A stretch of DNA of 64,000 bases from Bacteroidota bacterium (GTDB lineage Bacteria; Bacteroidota; Bacteroidia; B-17B0; Aurantibacillaceae): positions 1 through 64,000 of the forward strand of contig JADJDM010000010.1 of the NCBI GenBank assembly GCA_016702705.1, written 5' to 3'. Position 1 is the stretch's first letter. Each line of letters starts with the position of its first letter. Shown here one piece after another: positions 56,664-64,000 of the stretch. The position numbers and the translations under genes were made by a program. A model generated the notes under the pieces. The model saw only the letters and a list, made by a program, of their open reading frames with translations, was not told the origin of the DNA and ran no database searches.

Positions 56664-57890
56664 TTGCAACTCTCATTATTCGACATATCACAACCCAAAA
56701 TTGAACTTGAAGAACTATTCACTGCCTATTTCGAATGTCGCAAAAATAAACGAAATACAACCAATGCGTTGGCATTTGAAATTGACTACGAAAATAGCTT
56801 GGTGCAATTAGGTGAAGAAATAAACAGCGGAACATACCAAATAGGTCGTTCCATTGCTTTTGTTGTGGACAAACCTGTTAAGCGAGAAATTTTTGCAGCC
56901 GATTTTAGAGATAGAGTAGTTCATCACTTAATTATCGGAAAATTAAACCATTTGTTTGAAAAACAGTTTATACACGATAGTTACAGTTGCCGTATTGGCA
57001 AAGGAACACACTTTGGCATACAGCGAGTTGATAAATTTATAAGGCAATGTTCTAAAAATTACTCAAGCGACTGCTACATACTAAAACTTGATTTGCAAGG
57101 CTTTTTTATGAGCATCAACAAAAACATTCTATTTACAAAACTCGAACAGTTTATAAAAGAAAAGTATCAGCAAGCAGATAAAGAATTAGTTATAAAACTT
57201 TGCAAGCAAATCATTTACAACGACCCTACGAAAAATTGCATTATTAAAGGTAGCAAAAGCGATTGGAGCGATTTACCCCAAACAAAAAGCCTTTTTCACA
57301 GCCAACCCAATTGCGGTTTACCCATAGGTAACTTAACAAGCCAAGTATTTGCTAATTTTTACATGGACAGCTTCGACCATTTTGTAAAACACAACTTGAA
57401 AATACGATATTACGGCAGATATGTTGACGACTTTGTAATAGTGCATGAAGATAAAGAGTATTTGAAGAAAGTTATTCCCAGATTGTCTGAATATCTGCAA
57501 ACAGTGTTACAAGTTACCATACACCCAAAGAAAATATATCTTCAACACTACGGCAAAGGAGTACAATTTTTGGGGACAGTAATTTTGCCAAAACGCATTT
57601 ACATAGCCGACAGAACTAAAGGAAACTTTTACAATGCCATAGAAAAGCAAAACCAAATTGCCCGAAACCATAAGCCAACAAAGGAAGAGCAACAAGCTTT
57701 CCAAAGCAGTATGAACTCGTATTTGGGTATAATGAAGCATTATAAAAGCTACAATCTGCGAAAAAGAATGATCTTTAAAAGGCTTTCGGGTTATTGGTTT
57801 AACCACGTATATCTCAGCGGAGGAATTGCAAAATTTGTATTGAAAGTAAGACCAGTGAAAAAGAACCAACGAAACGCTAACATGGGCTAA
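56664..57890 (+). CDS. DGR-type reverse transcriptase
   Basis: This 408-residue enzyme has RT motifs in order: VKREIFAADFRDRVVHHLI (motifs 1-2), LKLDLQGFF (motif 3, Asp143), GLPIGNLTSQVFANFY (motif 4, residues 218-233; the SQ here marks the DGR clade), YGRYVDDFVIVH (motif 5, Asp255-Asp256), and VQFLGTVILPKR (motif 7). It lacks a maturase, endonuclease or retron-type domain. The likely start is TTG at 56664; an in-frame TAA lies at 56646. Its last codons overlap the left arm of the attC-like repeat. It copies TR RNA with errors at A and moves the copy into the VR. Confidence 0.95.
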   Translation: MQLSLFDISQPKIELEELFTAYFECRKNKRNTTNALAFEIDYENSLVQLGEEINSGTYQIGRSIAFVVDKPVKREIFAADFRDRVVHHLIIGKLNHLFEKQFIHDSYSCRIGKGTHFGIQRVDKFIRQCSKNYSSDCYILKLDLQGFFMSINKNILFTKLEQFIKEKYQQADKELVIKLCKQIIYNDPTKNCIIKGSKSDWSDLPQTKSLFHSQPNCGLPIGNLTSQVFANFYMDSFDHFVKHNLKIRYYGRYVDDFVIVHEDKEYLKKVIPRLSEYLQTVLQVTIHPKKIYLQHYGKGVQFLGTVILPKRIYIADRTKGNFYNAIEKQNQIARNHKPTKEEQQAFQSSMNSYLGIMKHYKSYNLRKRMIFKRLSGYWFNHVYLSGGIAKFVLKVRPVKKNQRNANMG

Positions 57891-58003
57891 AATCAAGTGT
57901 GCGTTTATGGGTTATCAAAGGTTAGTGCTTTTTATTTACTTTTGTGCTAGTGGTCAGTTAGGTGATATTTGATGCCCACCAGCTTTTAGCCCAAGCCCGT
58001 TAG
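57875..58003. repeat. attC-like long imperfect inverted repeat after the RT gene
   Basis: The left arm CGCTAACATGGGCTAAAA (57875-57892) pairs with the right arm TTTTAGCCCAAGCCCGTTAG (57984-58003); the core GGGCTAAAA / TTTTAGCCC is perfect, and CTAAC / GTTAG closes the ends. Size (~129 nt), paired outer boxes, and a partly self-complementary middle are like integron attC sites. The outer boxes do not fit the strict GTTRRRY consensus. A -7-like TACTTTTG (57937-57944) may drive the RidA gene. No integrase is in view. Confidence 0.6.
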
Positions 58004-58031
58004 TTGCAACAAAAAATAAAAACAAAACAAT

Positions 58032-58409
58032 ATGGACATAAAATTAATAAGCTCAGGTTCAACATTTGAAAAAGAAGTTGGTTATTCTAGAGCGGTAGTT
58101 GCTGGTGACTTCGTTTTTCTTTCAGGCTGTACTGGTTTTAATTACGAAACTTCTATAATTTCAGAAAACGTAGAAGAGCAATGTGAACAAACAATTTTAA
58201 ACATCAAGTATGCTTTGGAAAAGGCAAATTCAAGTTTAGAAAAAGTGGTAAAAACCACATTTTATTATACTGAGCCAAGTGTATTCACAATATGCAAACC
58301 AATTTTCAAAAAGCATTTTGGAAACATTAGACCAACCTTAACCGCTATTGCAGCTCAATTTCATGATGAAAGAGTAAAACTTGAAATCGAAGTAACAGCA
58401 ATAAAATAA
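58032..58409 (+). CDS. RidA (YjgF/YER057c/UK114) family protein
   Basis: This 125-residue cytoplasmic protein matches the Rid fold: GYSRAVVAGDFVFLSGCTG, EEQCEQTILNIKYALEKANS, VKTTFYYTE, and RPTLTAIAA...LEIEVTAIK. RidA proper hydrolyses 2-aminoacrylate and related imines; it has Arg at the RPT motif, present here as RPTLTAI. It is a lone gene between two non-coding gaps, just after the attC-like repeat, as expected of a single-gene cassette. Confidence 0.85.
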   Translation: MDIKLISSGSTFEKEVGYSRAVVAGDFVFLSGCTGFNYETSIISENVEEQCEQTILNIKYALEKANSSLEKVVKTTFYYTEPSVFTICKPIFKKHFGNIRPTLTAIAAQFHDERVKLEIEVTAIK

Positions 58410-58459
58410 TAGTAAACTATGCTTGACTTAGTTTTTGGGACTAAAAGAAAAATTTCGAT

Positions 58460-58668
58460 AATCCTATAAAAAAGCAGAACAAAACATTAGCTAGGCAAAA
58501 GGCGAATTTCAATCTTTCTATAAAAGTGAAGTGATTGCTTTAACTATTTTTGTTTATTATGAATACTAAACATGCACTGCTTAAGAAGGCTAAGAAGCCA
58601 ACATTAATTTGGATTTTTGAGTAAATAATTGAAGAGCTTGACTTCAACTGTTTAAAATAAAATCATTA
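58460..58668 (+). pseudogene. Possible remnant of a transposase C-terminus
   Basis: In a 269-bp gap without a full gene, the frame at about 58472-58670 reads a broken series: AEQNIS, SEVIALTIFVYYEY, LLKKAKKPTLIWIFE, IIEELDFN, with stops between. The middle (hydrophobic strand, then K-KPTLxWIF) recalls the C-terminal end of IS1634-like transposases, where PTLRWIFQ is common. The match is short and from memory, so this is a weak call. Confidence 0.3.
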
Positions 58669-58678
58669 AATTCGATTA

Positions 58679-59449
58679 ATGAAAATTACCACATTAAAGT
58701 ATAAAACAATCCTTTGTTTCATTTTTACATTTATTTTCTTTGCCCCTGTGTTTTCTCAAGTAGATTCGCTTAATGCGGAGCTTTGTGATGAAATGATAAA
58801 AAAGGGGTATTCAAAAACTAGACTTAACGAACTTATTCAAAGGGGTGCTGACCCAAACTGTGACTGTTATATCGAAAAAAGTGTATTAAGTTGGAAAACG
58901 CTGATACCAACTATACGACCAAATTTAATACCAAAATGGAAATTAAAGTACAAAGATGTTGTAGTAAAAATGTCGACCCTGCAATATGCCGTTAAATTAA
59001 AGGAAGATAGTTTACTCAGCGATTTATTTGTTTTGGGTGCGGATCCTTATCTAAAAAAATCAAGAGATAATTACAATTACAGAAACTTAAATTTTGTACA
59101 ACAATTAGCCTATGATAATGACACCTCAAGTATTTTAAAACTTGTAAAACACAACATTGATTTTAAAAAAGCAGGGCCATTTTATACAGATAATAGTAAT
59201 TGTATAAGAATCTTCATGAAAAATGCTGTTCCCGCTAATGAAATTAAAGTTGGGACGGATTTCGTTTTTAAAACCAAGCCAATAAAATTAGACAGCATGC
59301 TTAATTTGGGAATACCAATTAATCATTTAACATTTACCACAACTGAATTTGTTCAATTACCTCAAGAAAAAATTGATGTTCTTGCGAAGTATGGTTTTGC
59401 TTGTTCACAGATAAATAAAATGAAATGCAGTCCGAGTAATGCAGATTAA
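58679..59449 (+). CDS. Secreted ankyrin-repeat protein, N-terminal part
   Basis: This 256-residue section has a signal peptide (TILCFIFTFIFFAPVFSQ). Ankyrin-like units follow: GYSKTRLNELIQRGADPNCD, LFVLGADPYLKK, and LVKHNIDFKKAGP. It ends at CSPSNAD with three in-frame stops; the same frame resumes at 59501 with more ankyrin repeats. The frame between is open in another register (ATG-CAG-ATT-AAA...), as if two compensating indels lie at about 59438 and 59488. It is probably one broken gene to 59926. Function unknown. Confidence 0.65.
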   Translation: MKITTLKYKTILCFIFTFIFFAPVFSQVDSLNAELCDEMIKKGYSKTRLNELIQRGADPNCDCYIEKSVLSWKTLIPTIRPNLIPKWKLKYKDVVVKMSTLQYAVKLKEDSLLSDLFVLGADPYLKKSRDNYNYRNLNFVQQLAYDNDTSSILKLVKHNIDFKKAGPFYTDNSNCIRIFMKNAVPANEIKVGTDFVFKTKPIKLDSMLNLGIPINHLTFTTTEFVQLPQEKIDVLAKYGFACSQINKMKCSPSNAD

Positions 59450-59500
59450 ATTATTTCAAAGTTTCCATAGTGAATTAATGATTCGGTAAACGCTACCGAT

Positions 59501-59926
59501 GTGCCGCTATTCATTGTTGCTTTAATGAGTAGTTTAACTTATGATGGCACTGATTATATTCCTCCTGCAAAAATTGATTTAGACGAAGCAACAAGACTCA
59601 AAAACCTAGGGGCTAATTTAAATGCAAAGAATTGGTTTTCTATTAAAATAAAATATGACCTACTATCATGTAATAATTTAATGGAGTTAGCAATAAACAT
59701 GAAAGACGAGGCTTTTTTAATTTGGTTATTAGATCAAAATGTTTCGCCTAATATTAAAAACTCAATTAATACAACGCCCATTTTTGATGCTATTTTAAAA
59801 GATAACTTAGCTATGACAAAAATTTTAGTTGAAAGAGGTGCAGATTTAAATGTGAAAGGTCCGAAAATAAAAACCCTGCAAAGTATGCAAAGTTTTGTAA
59901 ACACAAAGAAATTTATAAATACTTAA
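59501..59926 (+). CDS. Ankyrin-repeat protein, C-terminal part
   Basis: This 141-codon section continues the ankyrin protein: ATRLKNLGANLNAKN, MELAINMKDEAFLIWLLDQN, NTTPIFDAILKDNLAMTKIL and VERGADLNVKGP. The apparent start (MPLFIVALMSSLTYDG) is probably internal. The last repeat has the standard G-A-D-x-N turn. It ends 131 bp before the lipoprotein gene. Confidence 0.6.
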   Translation: MPLFIVALMSSLTYDGTDYIPPAKIDLDEATRLKNLGANLNAKNWFSIKIKYDLLSCNNLMELAINMKDEAFLIWLLDQNVSPNIKNSINTTPIFDAILKDNLAMTKILVERGADLNVKGPKIKTLQSMQSFVNTKKFINT

Positions 59927-60078
59927 AGGCAAAAACAGCGGAGCAAAACAAAAAAAGAAAGTAAAATCAACTTTGTTGGTTTTTATTTAAAGCATTATAA
60001 CTTACACCTAAAAACGGAGACTCACATTTGAAACAAAAATAGATTATATCCGTATTTTTGCTTACATTGATAGTACTT

Positions 60079-60762
60079 ATGCGTTATTTATTTAAGTCAA
60101 ATACATTATTTTATTCGCTTGCTATTTTGCTTGTATTAACTGCATGTGGTAACAATAGGAATTCAAAAAGTAACAAGCAAAAAGATAAATATGAACTATT
60201 TTGGCAATGGTTCGAAACAAAGGAGGATGAGTACTTTGTATATGAAAAAAATCAAGCAAAACTATTTGATTCGCTCGATAGTAAGCTTAGCGCCATTCAT
60301 CCAAACATAACCTTTATTTTTAGTGAGGCAAAAGAAGGCAAACGTGATTTTATTGTAAGTGCAGATAGTGCAAAAGAAGCATTTTTAGATGTAAGAGAAT
60401 TAGCAAGAGCTGCGCCCAATTTAAAAAAATGGAATGTTATTGCTTTTCGCCCTCGTCTAAATCCTTTGGTTAGCATTGCCTTTAAAGGTTTAATTGTAGA
60501 ACCTGATGATATAATGGTTAAATACAATTATAACAAAGAAAATAAGCTAATTGATTTAGAGCTATACATTAAAAATTATAAAAAAAGCGACAACCGTTAT
60601 TTAGGAGCTTCTTTGGTTATGCTAGAAAATGCTTTGGGGGAGTCGGATGCAGAAATGAAAATTGGAACAGTAGAATTAAAAAAATTCATACAACAACCTG
60701 ATAATAAAAATTTAATTCCACTAAAAGAATTGCCAAAAGTAGTAGACTCCTATTTTGAGTAA
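60079..60762 (+). CDS. Hypothetical lipoprotein
   Basis: The start at 60079 gives MRYLFKSNTLFYSLAILLVL followed by the lipobox LTACGNN. The mature part (~205 residues) is charged, without a motif I recognise; segments such as FIFSEAKEGKRDFIVSAD and NVIAFRPRLNPLVSIAF suggest a mixed alpha/beta domain. A longer form from a TTG at 60058 is less likely. It is convergent with the CoA-transferase genes. Confidence 0.65.
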   Translation: MRYLFKSNTLFYSLAILLVLTACGNNRNSKSNKQKDKYELFWQWFETKEDEYFVYEKNQAKLFDSLDSKLSAIHPNITFIFSEAKEGKRDFIVSADSAKEAFLDVRELARAAPNLKKWNVIAFRPRLNPLVSIAFKGLIVEPDDIMVKYNYNKENKLIDLELYIKNYKKSDNRYLGASLVMLENALGESDAEMKIGTVELKKFIQQPDNKNLIPLKELPKVVDSYFE

Positions 60763-60911
60763 GAAGATAGTTGAATTACAATACCTAAAGTACCAAAAAG
60801 GCAGAACGTTCTTTTGTGCGTCATACCATAGTAGCTGTAAAGAGTTTATCGAAGTATAACGATGCGCAAAACGTAATTGTATTTTTTTATAAATTCAATT
60901 CTTACTATCTC

Positions 60912-61568
60912 TTAAATAACCATTTCAGGAATTTCACCTTCAACAATTAATTTACCCGCTGTTGCTTTTTTAATATCTTCAACGCTCACACCTGGCGCAC
61001 GTTCTACTAATCTAAATCCACCTTCAGGTAATACATCTAACACCGCTAATTCAGTCACGATTTTTTTAACGCAACGAATTCCTGTTAAAGGCAACTCGCA
61101 CTTTGGTAATAGTTTTGATTCGCCTGCTTTGTTTACGTGTTGCATAGCAACAATAATATTTTTTGCCGAAGCTACTAAATCCATTGCCCCGCCCATTCCT
61201 TTTACCATTTTACCGGGAATTTTCCAGTTAGCAATATCACCTGTTTCGCTTACTTCCATTGCACCTAAAATAGTAAGATGTACTTTTTGTGCACGTATCA
61301 TTCCGAAACTCATTGCTGAGTCGAAGATAGAAGCACCATCTAACAAGGTTACCGTTTGTTTACCTGCATTAATTAAATCGGCATCTTCTTCACCTTCAAA
61401 AGGAAAAGGCCCCATACCTAAAATTCCGTTCTCCGATTGAAGTTCAACATTAATTCCTTCAGGAATATAATTTGCAACCAATGTAGGAATACCAATACCA
61501 AGGTTTACGTACATTCCGTCTTTTACTTCTCTAGCGATGCGTTTTGCAATACCGTTTTTGTCAAGCAT
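60912..61568 (-). CDS. scoB: CoA-transferase subunit B (succinyl-CoA:3-oxoacid type)
   Basis: This 218-residue beta subunit of a class I CoA transferase has MYVNLGIGIPTLVANY, the active-site glutamate in LQSENGILGMGPFP, and KGMGGAMDLVASAKN. The enzyme moves CoA between succinyl-CoA and acetoacetate or similar acids. It is in one direction with subunit A (62076-62774), but an unrelated gene lies between, so the two subunits are separated by ~500 bp, which is unusual. Confidence 0.92.
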   Translation of the reverse strand: MLDKNGIAKRIAREVKDGMYVNLGIGIPTLVANYIPEGINVELQSENGILGMGPFPFEGEEDADLINAGKQTVTLLDGASIFDSAMSFGMIRAQKVHLTILGAMEVSETGDIANWKIPGKMVKGMGGAMDLVASAKNIIVAMQHVNKAGESKLLPKCELPLTGIRCVKKIVTELAVLDVLPEGGFRLVERAPGVSVEDIKKATAGKLIVEGEIPEMVI

Positions 61569-61588
61569 AGTTATAATGAGTTTATTGT

Positions 61589-62072
61589 GTTTATTTAGTT
61601 TATGGGTTTATTAGTTTTTGCTTATCGGTTTATCAATTTTATTTTTCTCCTTCTCAGTATTAAGATGTGATATATATCCATTGAGCAGCTTGTAACACTT
61701 TGTATATTGAGTTCTAAATCTCTTCAATTCTTCATCGCTCATATATTTACTATCATGCGCGCAAATCAGATGGTCTAAACTTTCTGCCAACGATCCTCTT
61801 GCCTGCCGACAATATTGGATATTTTCTTGATAATGAAATCTACCATGCCCTTCTGCAATCTGTGCTGTTATTGATCTACTTGACCTTAGTAATTGATCGG
61901 TAAGTCTATATTTTTCTTCAGGAGGGAATTTTTTAACTAATTCAGCAACTTCATTTCTGAACTTTCTACATTCTTGCCAAACTATTAACTCTTCAAAATT
62001 ACTCATTTGCCTGTTTCGAGTTCTAGAACTAAATAAACAAATCTCAACCAATTACTAATGAACTAAATAAAC
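61589..62072. repeat. Inverted GTTTATTTAG / CTAAATAAAC flanks around the four-helix-bundle gene
   Basis: GTTTATTTAG occurs at 61589-61598 before the gene and its complement CTAAATAAAC at 62029-62038 and 62063-62072 after it. They bracket the gene at 61611-62006 and lie in the spacer that should join scoA to scoB. This fits an inserted element, though AT-rich spacers make chance matches likely. Confidence 0.35.
61611..62006 (-). CDS. Four-helix-bundle protein of the S23 / Avd superfamily
   Basis: This 131-residue protein starts at the ATG 62006 (MSNFEELIVWQECRKFRNEV). It has the classic family order: FPPEEKYRLTDQLLRSSRSI, then AEGHGRFHYQENIQYCRQARGSLAE, then HLICAHDSKYMSDEEL. It belongs to the same superfamily as Avd and the 23S rRNA intervening-sequence proteins. 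Function outside DGRs is unknown. It lies between the two CoA-transferase subunits, an intruder position. No TR/VR pair is next to it. Confidence 0.9.
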   Translation of the reverse strand: MSNFEELIVWQECRKFRNEVAELVKKFPPEEKYRLTDQLLRSSRSITAQIAEGHGRFHYQENIQYCRQARGSLAESLDHLICAHDSKYMSDEELKRFRTQYTKCYKLLNGYISHLNTEKEKNKIDKPISKN

Positions 62073-62075
62073 CAA

Positions 62076-62774
62076 TTACCTAACACGAACAGTACGTTGC
62101 TCAATTCTCTTCTCATATTTCTCTCCTTGGAAAATACGATGAACGTAGATGCCTGGAGTGTGAATTTGATCAGGGTTTAATTGTCCTAGTGGAACTAGTT
62201 CTTCTACTTCTGCAATGGTTATCTTCCCTCCCATCGACATTGGTTGGTTAAAGTTACGAGCAGTTGATTTAAAAATTAAATTTCCTGCGGCATCACCTTT
62301 CCATGCTTTAACTATTGCGAAGTCTGCTTCAAAAGCTTCTTCCATCAAATAATCTCTGCCTTTCCAATTGATAACTTGTTTTCCAATTGCAACTTCAGTA
62401 CCCACACCTGCAGGAGTTGGAAAGAAAGGAATACCATAACCTGCCATCATACAACGAGTAGCTAAAGTACCTTGTGGAACTAAATCAACTTCTAATTCTC
62501 CACTTAACATTTGACGTTCAAACTCCGCGTTTTCGCCAACGTATGAAGAAATCATTTTTTTAATTTGTTTTGTTTGCAATAACAAACCCAAACCAAAATC
62601 ATCAACACCTGCATTATTACTAATACATGTTAAGTTTTTAGTTCCCTTTTTTATTAAAGCTTGAATAGAGTTTTCTGGGATACCACACAAACCAAATCCA
62701 CCCATCATAATGGTCATACCATCCTCAATTCCTTTTATTGCCTCTTCAGCATTTGCAACAACCTTGTTTATCAT
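62076..62774 (-). CDS. scoA: CoA-transferase subunit A (succinyl-CoA:3-oxoacid type)
   Basis: This 232-residue alpha subunit starts MINKVVANAEEAIKGIEDG and has GFGLCGIPENSIQAL (the CoA-binding G-x-G-x-x-G region), CISNNAGVDDFGLGLLL, and TPAGVGTEVAIGK. It pairs with scoB at 60912-61568 to form the heteromeric enzyme of ketone-body or short-chain acid use. Confidence 0.92.
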   Translation of the reverse strand: MINKVVANAEEAIKGIEDGMTIMMGGFGLCGIPENSIQALIKKGTKNLTCISNNAGVDDFGLGLLLQTKQIKKMISSYVGENAEFERQMLSGELEVDLVPQGTLATRCMMAGYGIPFFPTPAGVGTEVAIGKQVINWKGRDYLMEEAFEADFAIVKAWKGDAAGNLIFKSTARNFNQPMSMGGKITIAEVEELVPLGQLNPDQIHTPGIYVHRIFQGEKYEKRIEQRTVRVR

Positions 62775-62912
62775 AGTATTTGATACTTATAATTAATTGC
62801 CCAAAATTAAACATTCGAAGCAGATAACACAGAATAAATACCCTAATTTGTTGATATTTTGTACACTTGTTTTTAACTAGAAATCTCGAAAAACTTTATT
62901 ATATTTGAAAAG

Positions 62913-63752
62913 ATGAAAAAAATCATACTCCTTTTATTTCTGTTATCCGCTTCATTAACCAAAGCTGATAACAATCCTGTTGGTGCGCGTGCGGCCGCTT
63001 TAGGTGGCGCATCCATAACTTTATCGGATGTATTTAGTGCGCAGAACAATCAAGCTGGTTTAGGTTTTCTAAAAAAGGCAAGCGTTGGTGCTTACTATGA
63101 AAACCGTTTTTTATTAAAACAATTAAGCTACAGTTCATTTGTAGGGGCAATTCCAATTAAAAAAGGAACATTTGGATTAACTTATACAGGTTTTGGTTAC
63201 TCGGCTTACAAACAAAGTAAATTAGGTTTAGCATACGGATTAGCCCTAAGCGAAAATTTTACAGCAGGTGTACAAATGAATTATCTTTCGTATCGTATTG
63301 GCGATATCTATGGTAAAGCTTCTGCATTTACAGTTGAATTAGGTTTACAAGGAAAATTATCTAAAAACGTTATTGTTGCTGCGCATGTGTATAATCCTAA
63401 TCGTGCGAAAATTACAGATTACAATAATGAAAAACTTCCTTCGCAATTACGTTTTGGAATACAATACATTTTCTCCGATAAATTAATTGCATTAGCAGAA
63501 GCAGAAAAATCATCTTATAATGCTGTAAACTTTAAAGGTGGGATTGAATACTCACCTGCAAAAGAGTTTTACTTAAGAGCAGGCGCAACAAGCAATCCTG
63601 CACAGGCTTCATTTGGTGTTGGACTTAACATTAGCAGCTTAAAATTTGATTTAAGTTCTTCGTATCATAATGTACTTGGCTTTTCGCCACAAGTTGGCTT
63701 AAGTTATGTGTTTGGCAAATCTTCAACCGAAAAAGCACCTGAAGCTCTTTAA
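62913..63752 (+). CDS. Outer-membrane beta-barrel protein, PorV/FadL-like
   Basis: This 279-residue protein has a signal peptide (IILLLFLLSASLTKA) and the N-terminal pattern NPVGARAAALGGASITLSDV with NQAGL, as in PorV/PorQ-like proteins. Alternating strands follow to the end (KAPEAL). A TATATTTG (62900-62907) lies only 5 nt before the ATG; if it is the -7 box the mRNA would be nearly leaderless. It is cotranscribed with the gene at 63756 (gap of 3 nt). Confidence 0.7.
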   Translation: MKKIILLLFLLSASLTKADNNPVGARAAALGGASITLSDVFSAQNNQAGLGFLKKASVGAYYENRFLLKQLSYSSFVGAIPIKKGTFGLTYTGFGYSAYKQSKLGLAYGLALSENFTAGVQMNYLSYRIGDIYGKASAFTVELGLQGKLSKNVIVAAHVYNPNRAKITDYNNEKLPSQLRFGIQYIFSDKLIALAEAEKSSYNAVNFKGGIEYSPAKEFYLRAGATSNPAQASFGVGLNISSLKFDLSSSYHNVLGFSPQVGLSYVFGKSSTEKAPEAL

Positions 63753-63755
63753 TAA

Positions 63756-64000
63756 ATGAAATTGAGAAAATTACATATTTATGTAGTGATGTGCTTGCTG
63801 TTTACGGCAAGTGGCTTTTCTCAAGTTGTTACTCCAGTAAAGGATAACGAAGATAACGACAATCAACAAAATCAAAACATTGAATTATTATCCGAACAAA
63901 ATCAAGATGAAAATGCCGATTATACTAGTTTAATAGAGAGTTTAAAACAATACCAATCTCATCCTATTAATTTAAACCGTGCAACTAAGGACGAATTAAT
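63756..64000 (+). CDS. Helix-hairpin-helix domain protein, cut by the right edge
   Basis: The first ~81 codons are present: a signal peptide (IYVVMCLLFTASGFSQ), an acidic Asp/Asn/Gln-rich linker, then HPINLNRATKDEL, the first helix of a ComEA-like helix-hairpin-helix domain. Bacteroidota often have such a large secreted HHH protein next to a PorV-like gene. The rest lies outside the window. Confidence 0.65.
   Translation, partial: MKLRKLHIYVVMCLLFTASGFSQVVTPVKDNEDNDNQQNQNIELLSEQNQDENADYTSLIESLKQYQSHPINLNRATKDEL

Noticed and set aside
56395..56811. Protein-coding gene over the TR
   Set aside because: It is the TR read as codons: Asn-rich, no start signal, runs into the RT gene, and all homology is to the VR.
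56664..57890. Group II intron or retron reverse transcriptase
   Set aside because: No maturase or endonuclease domain, no intron RNA structure or retron msr/msd. The SQ in motif 4, the Avd gene and the TR/VR pair indicate a DGR.
58032..58409. RidA as part of the DGR
   Set aside because: It is beyond the attC-like repeat, has its own leader, and belongs to a metabolic imine-deaminase family.

Overview
The window comes from the chromosome of a low-GC Bacteroidota, most likely a Flavobacteriia or Sphingobacteriia relative. The evidence is several type IX secretion (T9SS) cargo proteins (C-terminal sorting domains of type A and type B), SprB-type repeats, a TonB-dependent receptor with a carboxypeptidase-like N-terminal domain, GH92 and GH16 glycosidases, a cyanophycin gene pair, and promoters of the TAnnTTTG type. 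I found no rRNA, tRNA, CRISPR array or intact insertion sequence.

Layout. 1-17 kb: surface and secreted proteins. These are a broken beta-propeller lipoprotein, a broken beta-helix T9SS protein, an alpha/beta hydrolase, a 1281-residue SprB-repeat T9SS protein, and a secreted WD40-caspase-ankyrin fusion. 17-20.5 kb: CDGSH protein, then a TonB receptor / HMA / Cys-rich operon that suggests metal handling. 20.6-26 kb: SiaC-like protein, class IV aminotransferase, GH92 and GH16. 26-41 kb: mostly housekeeping (MBL-fold hydrolase, rhomboid, GAPDH, dapF, glmM, TPR protein, phosphosulfolactate synthase, smpB) plus a 1409-residue type B T9SS protein. 41-49 kb: PIG-L deacetylase / 39-residue membrane protein / SSS transporter operon, a RelA/SpoT enzyme, an SRPBCC protein. 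50-54 kb: divergent cyanophycinase and cyanophycin synthetase. 58-64 kb: RidA protein, ankyrin protein, lipoprotein, CoA-transferase subunits with a four-helix-bundle gene between them, and an outer-membrane-protein gene pair.

The main discovery is at 54.3-57.9 kb: a complete diversity-generating retroelement (DGR). In order it holds a small T9SS protein, a secreted C-type-lectin-like target protein whose last ~48 residues are the variable repeat (VR), an Avd-type four-helix-bundle accessory protein, a non-coding template repeat (TR), and a DGR-type reverse transcriptase. TR and VR align without gaps over 146 nt; 21 of the 22 differences lie at TR adenines, the hallmark of adenine-directed mutagenic retrohoming. 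Long inverted repeats resembling gene-cassette (attC-like) ends flank the block, so it may have arrived as a cassette.

Many genes are split by single-base indels, often in A or T runs (propeller lipoprotein, beta-helix protein, WD40-caspase gene, GH92, SSS, PIG-L, phosphosulfolactate synthase, SRPBCC), and a TPR gene has one in-frame TAA. Because otherwise ordinary genes are hit, I read most of these as assembly or sequencing errors, not true pseudogenes, but the sequence alone cannot settle it. All positions and alignments were read by hand.
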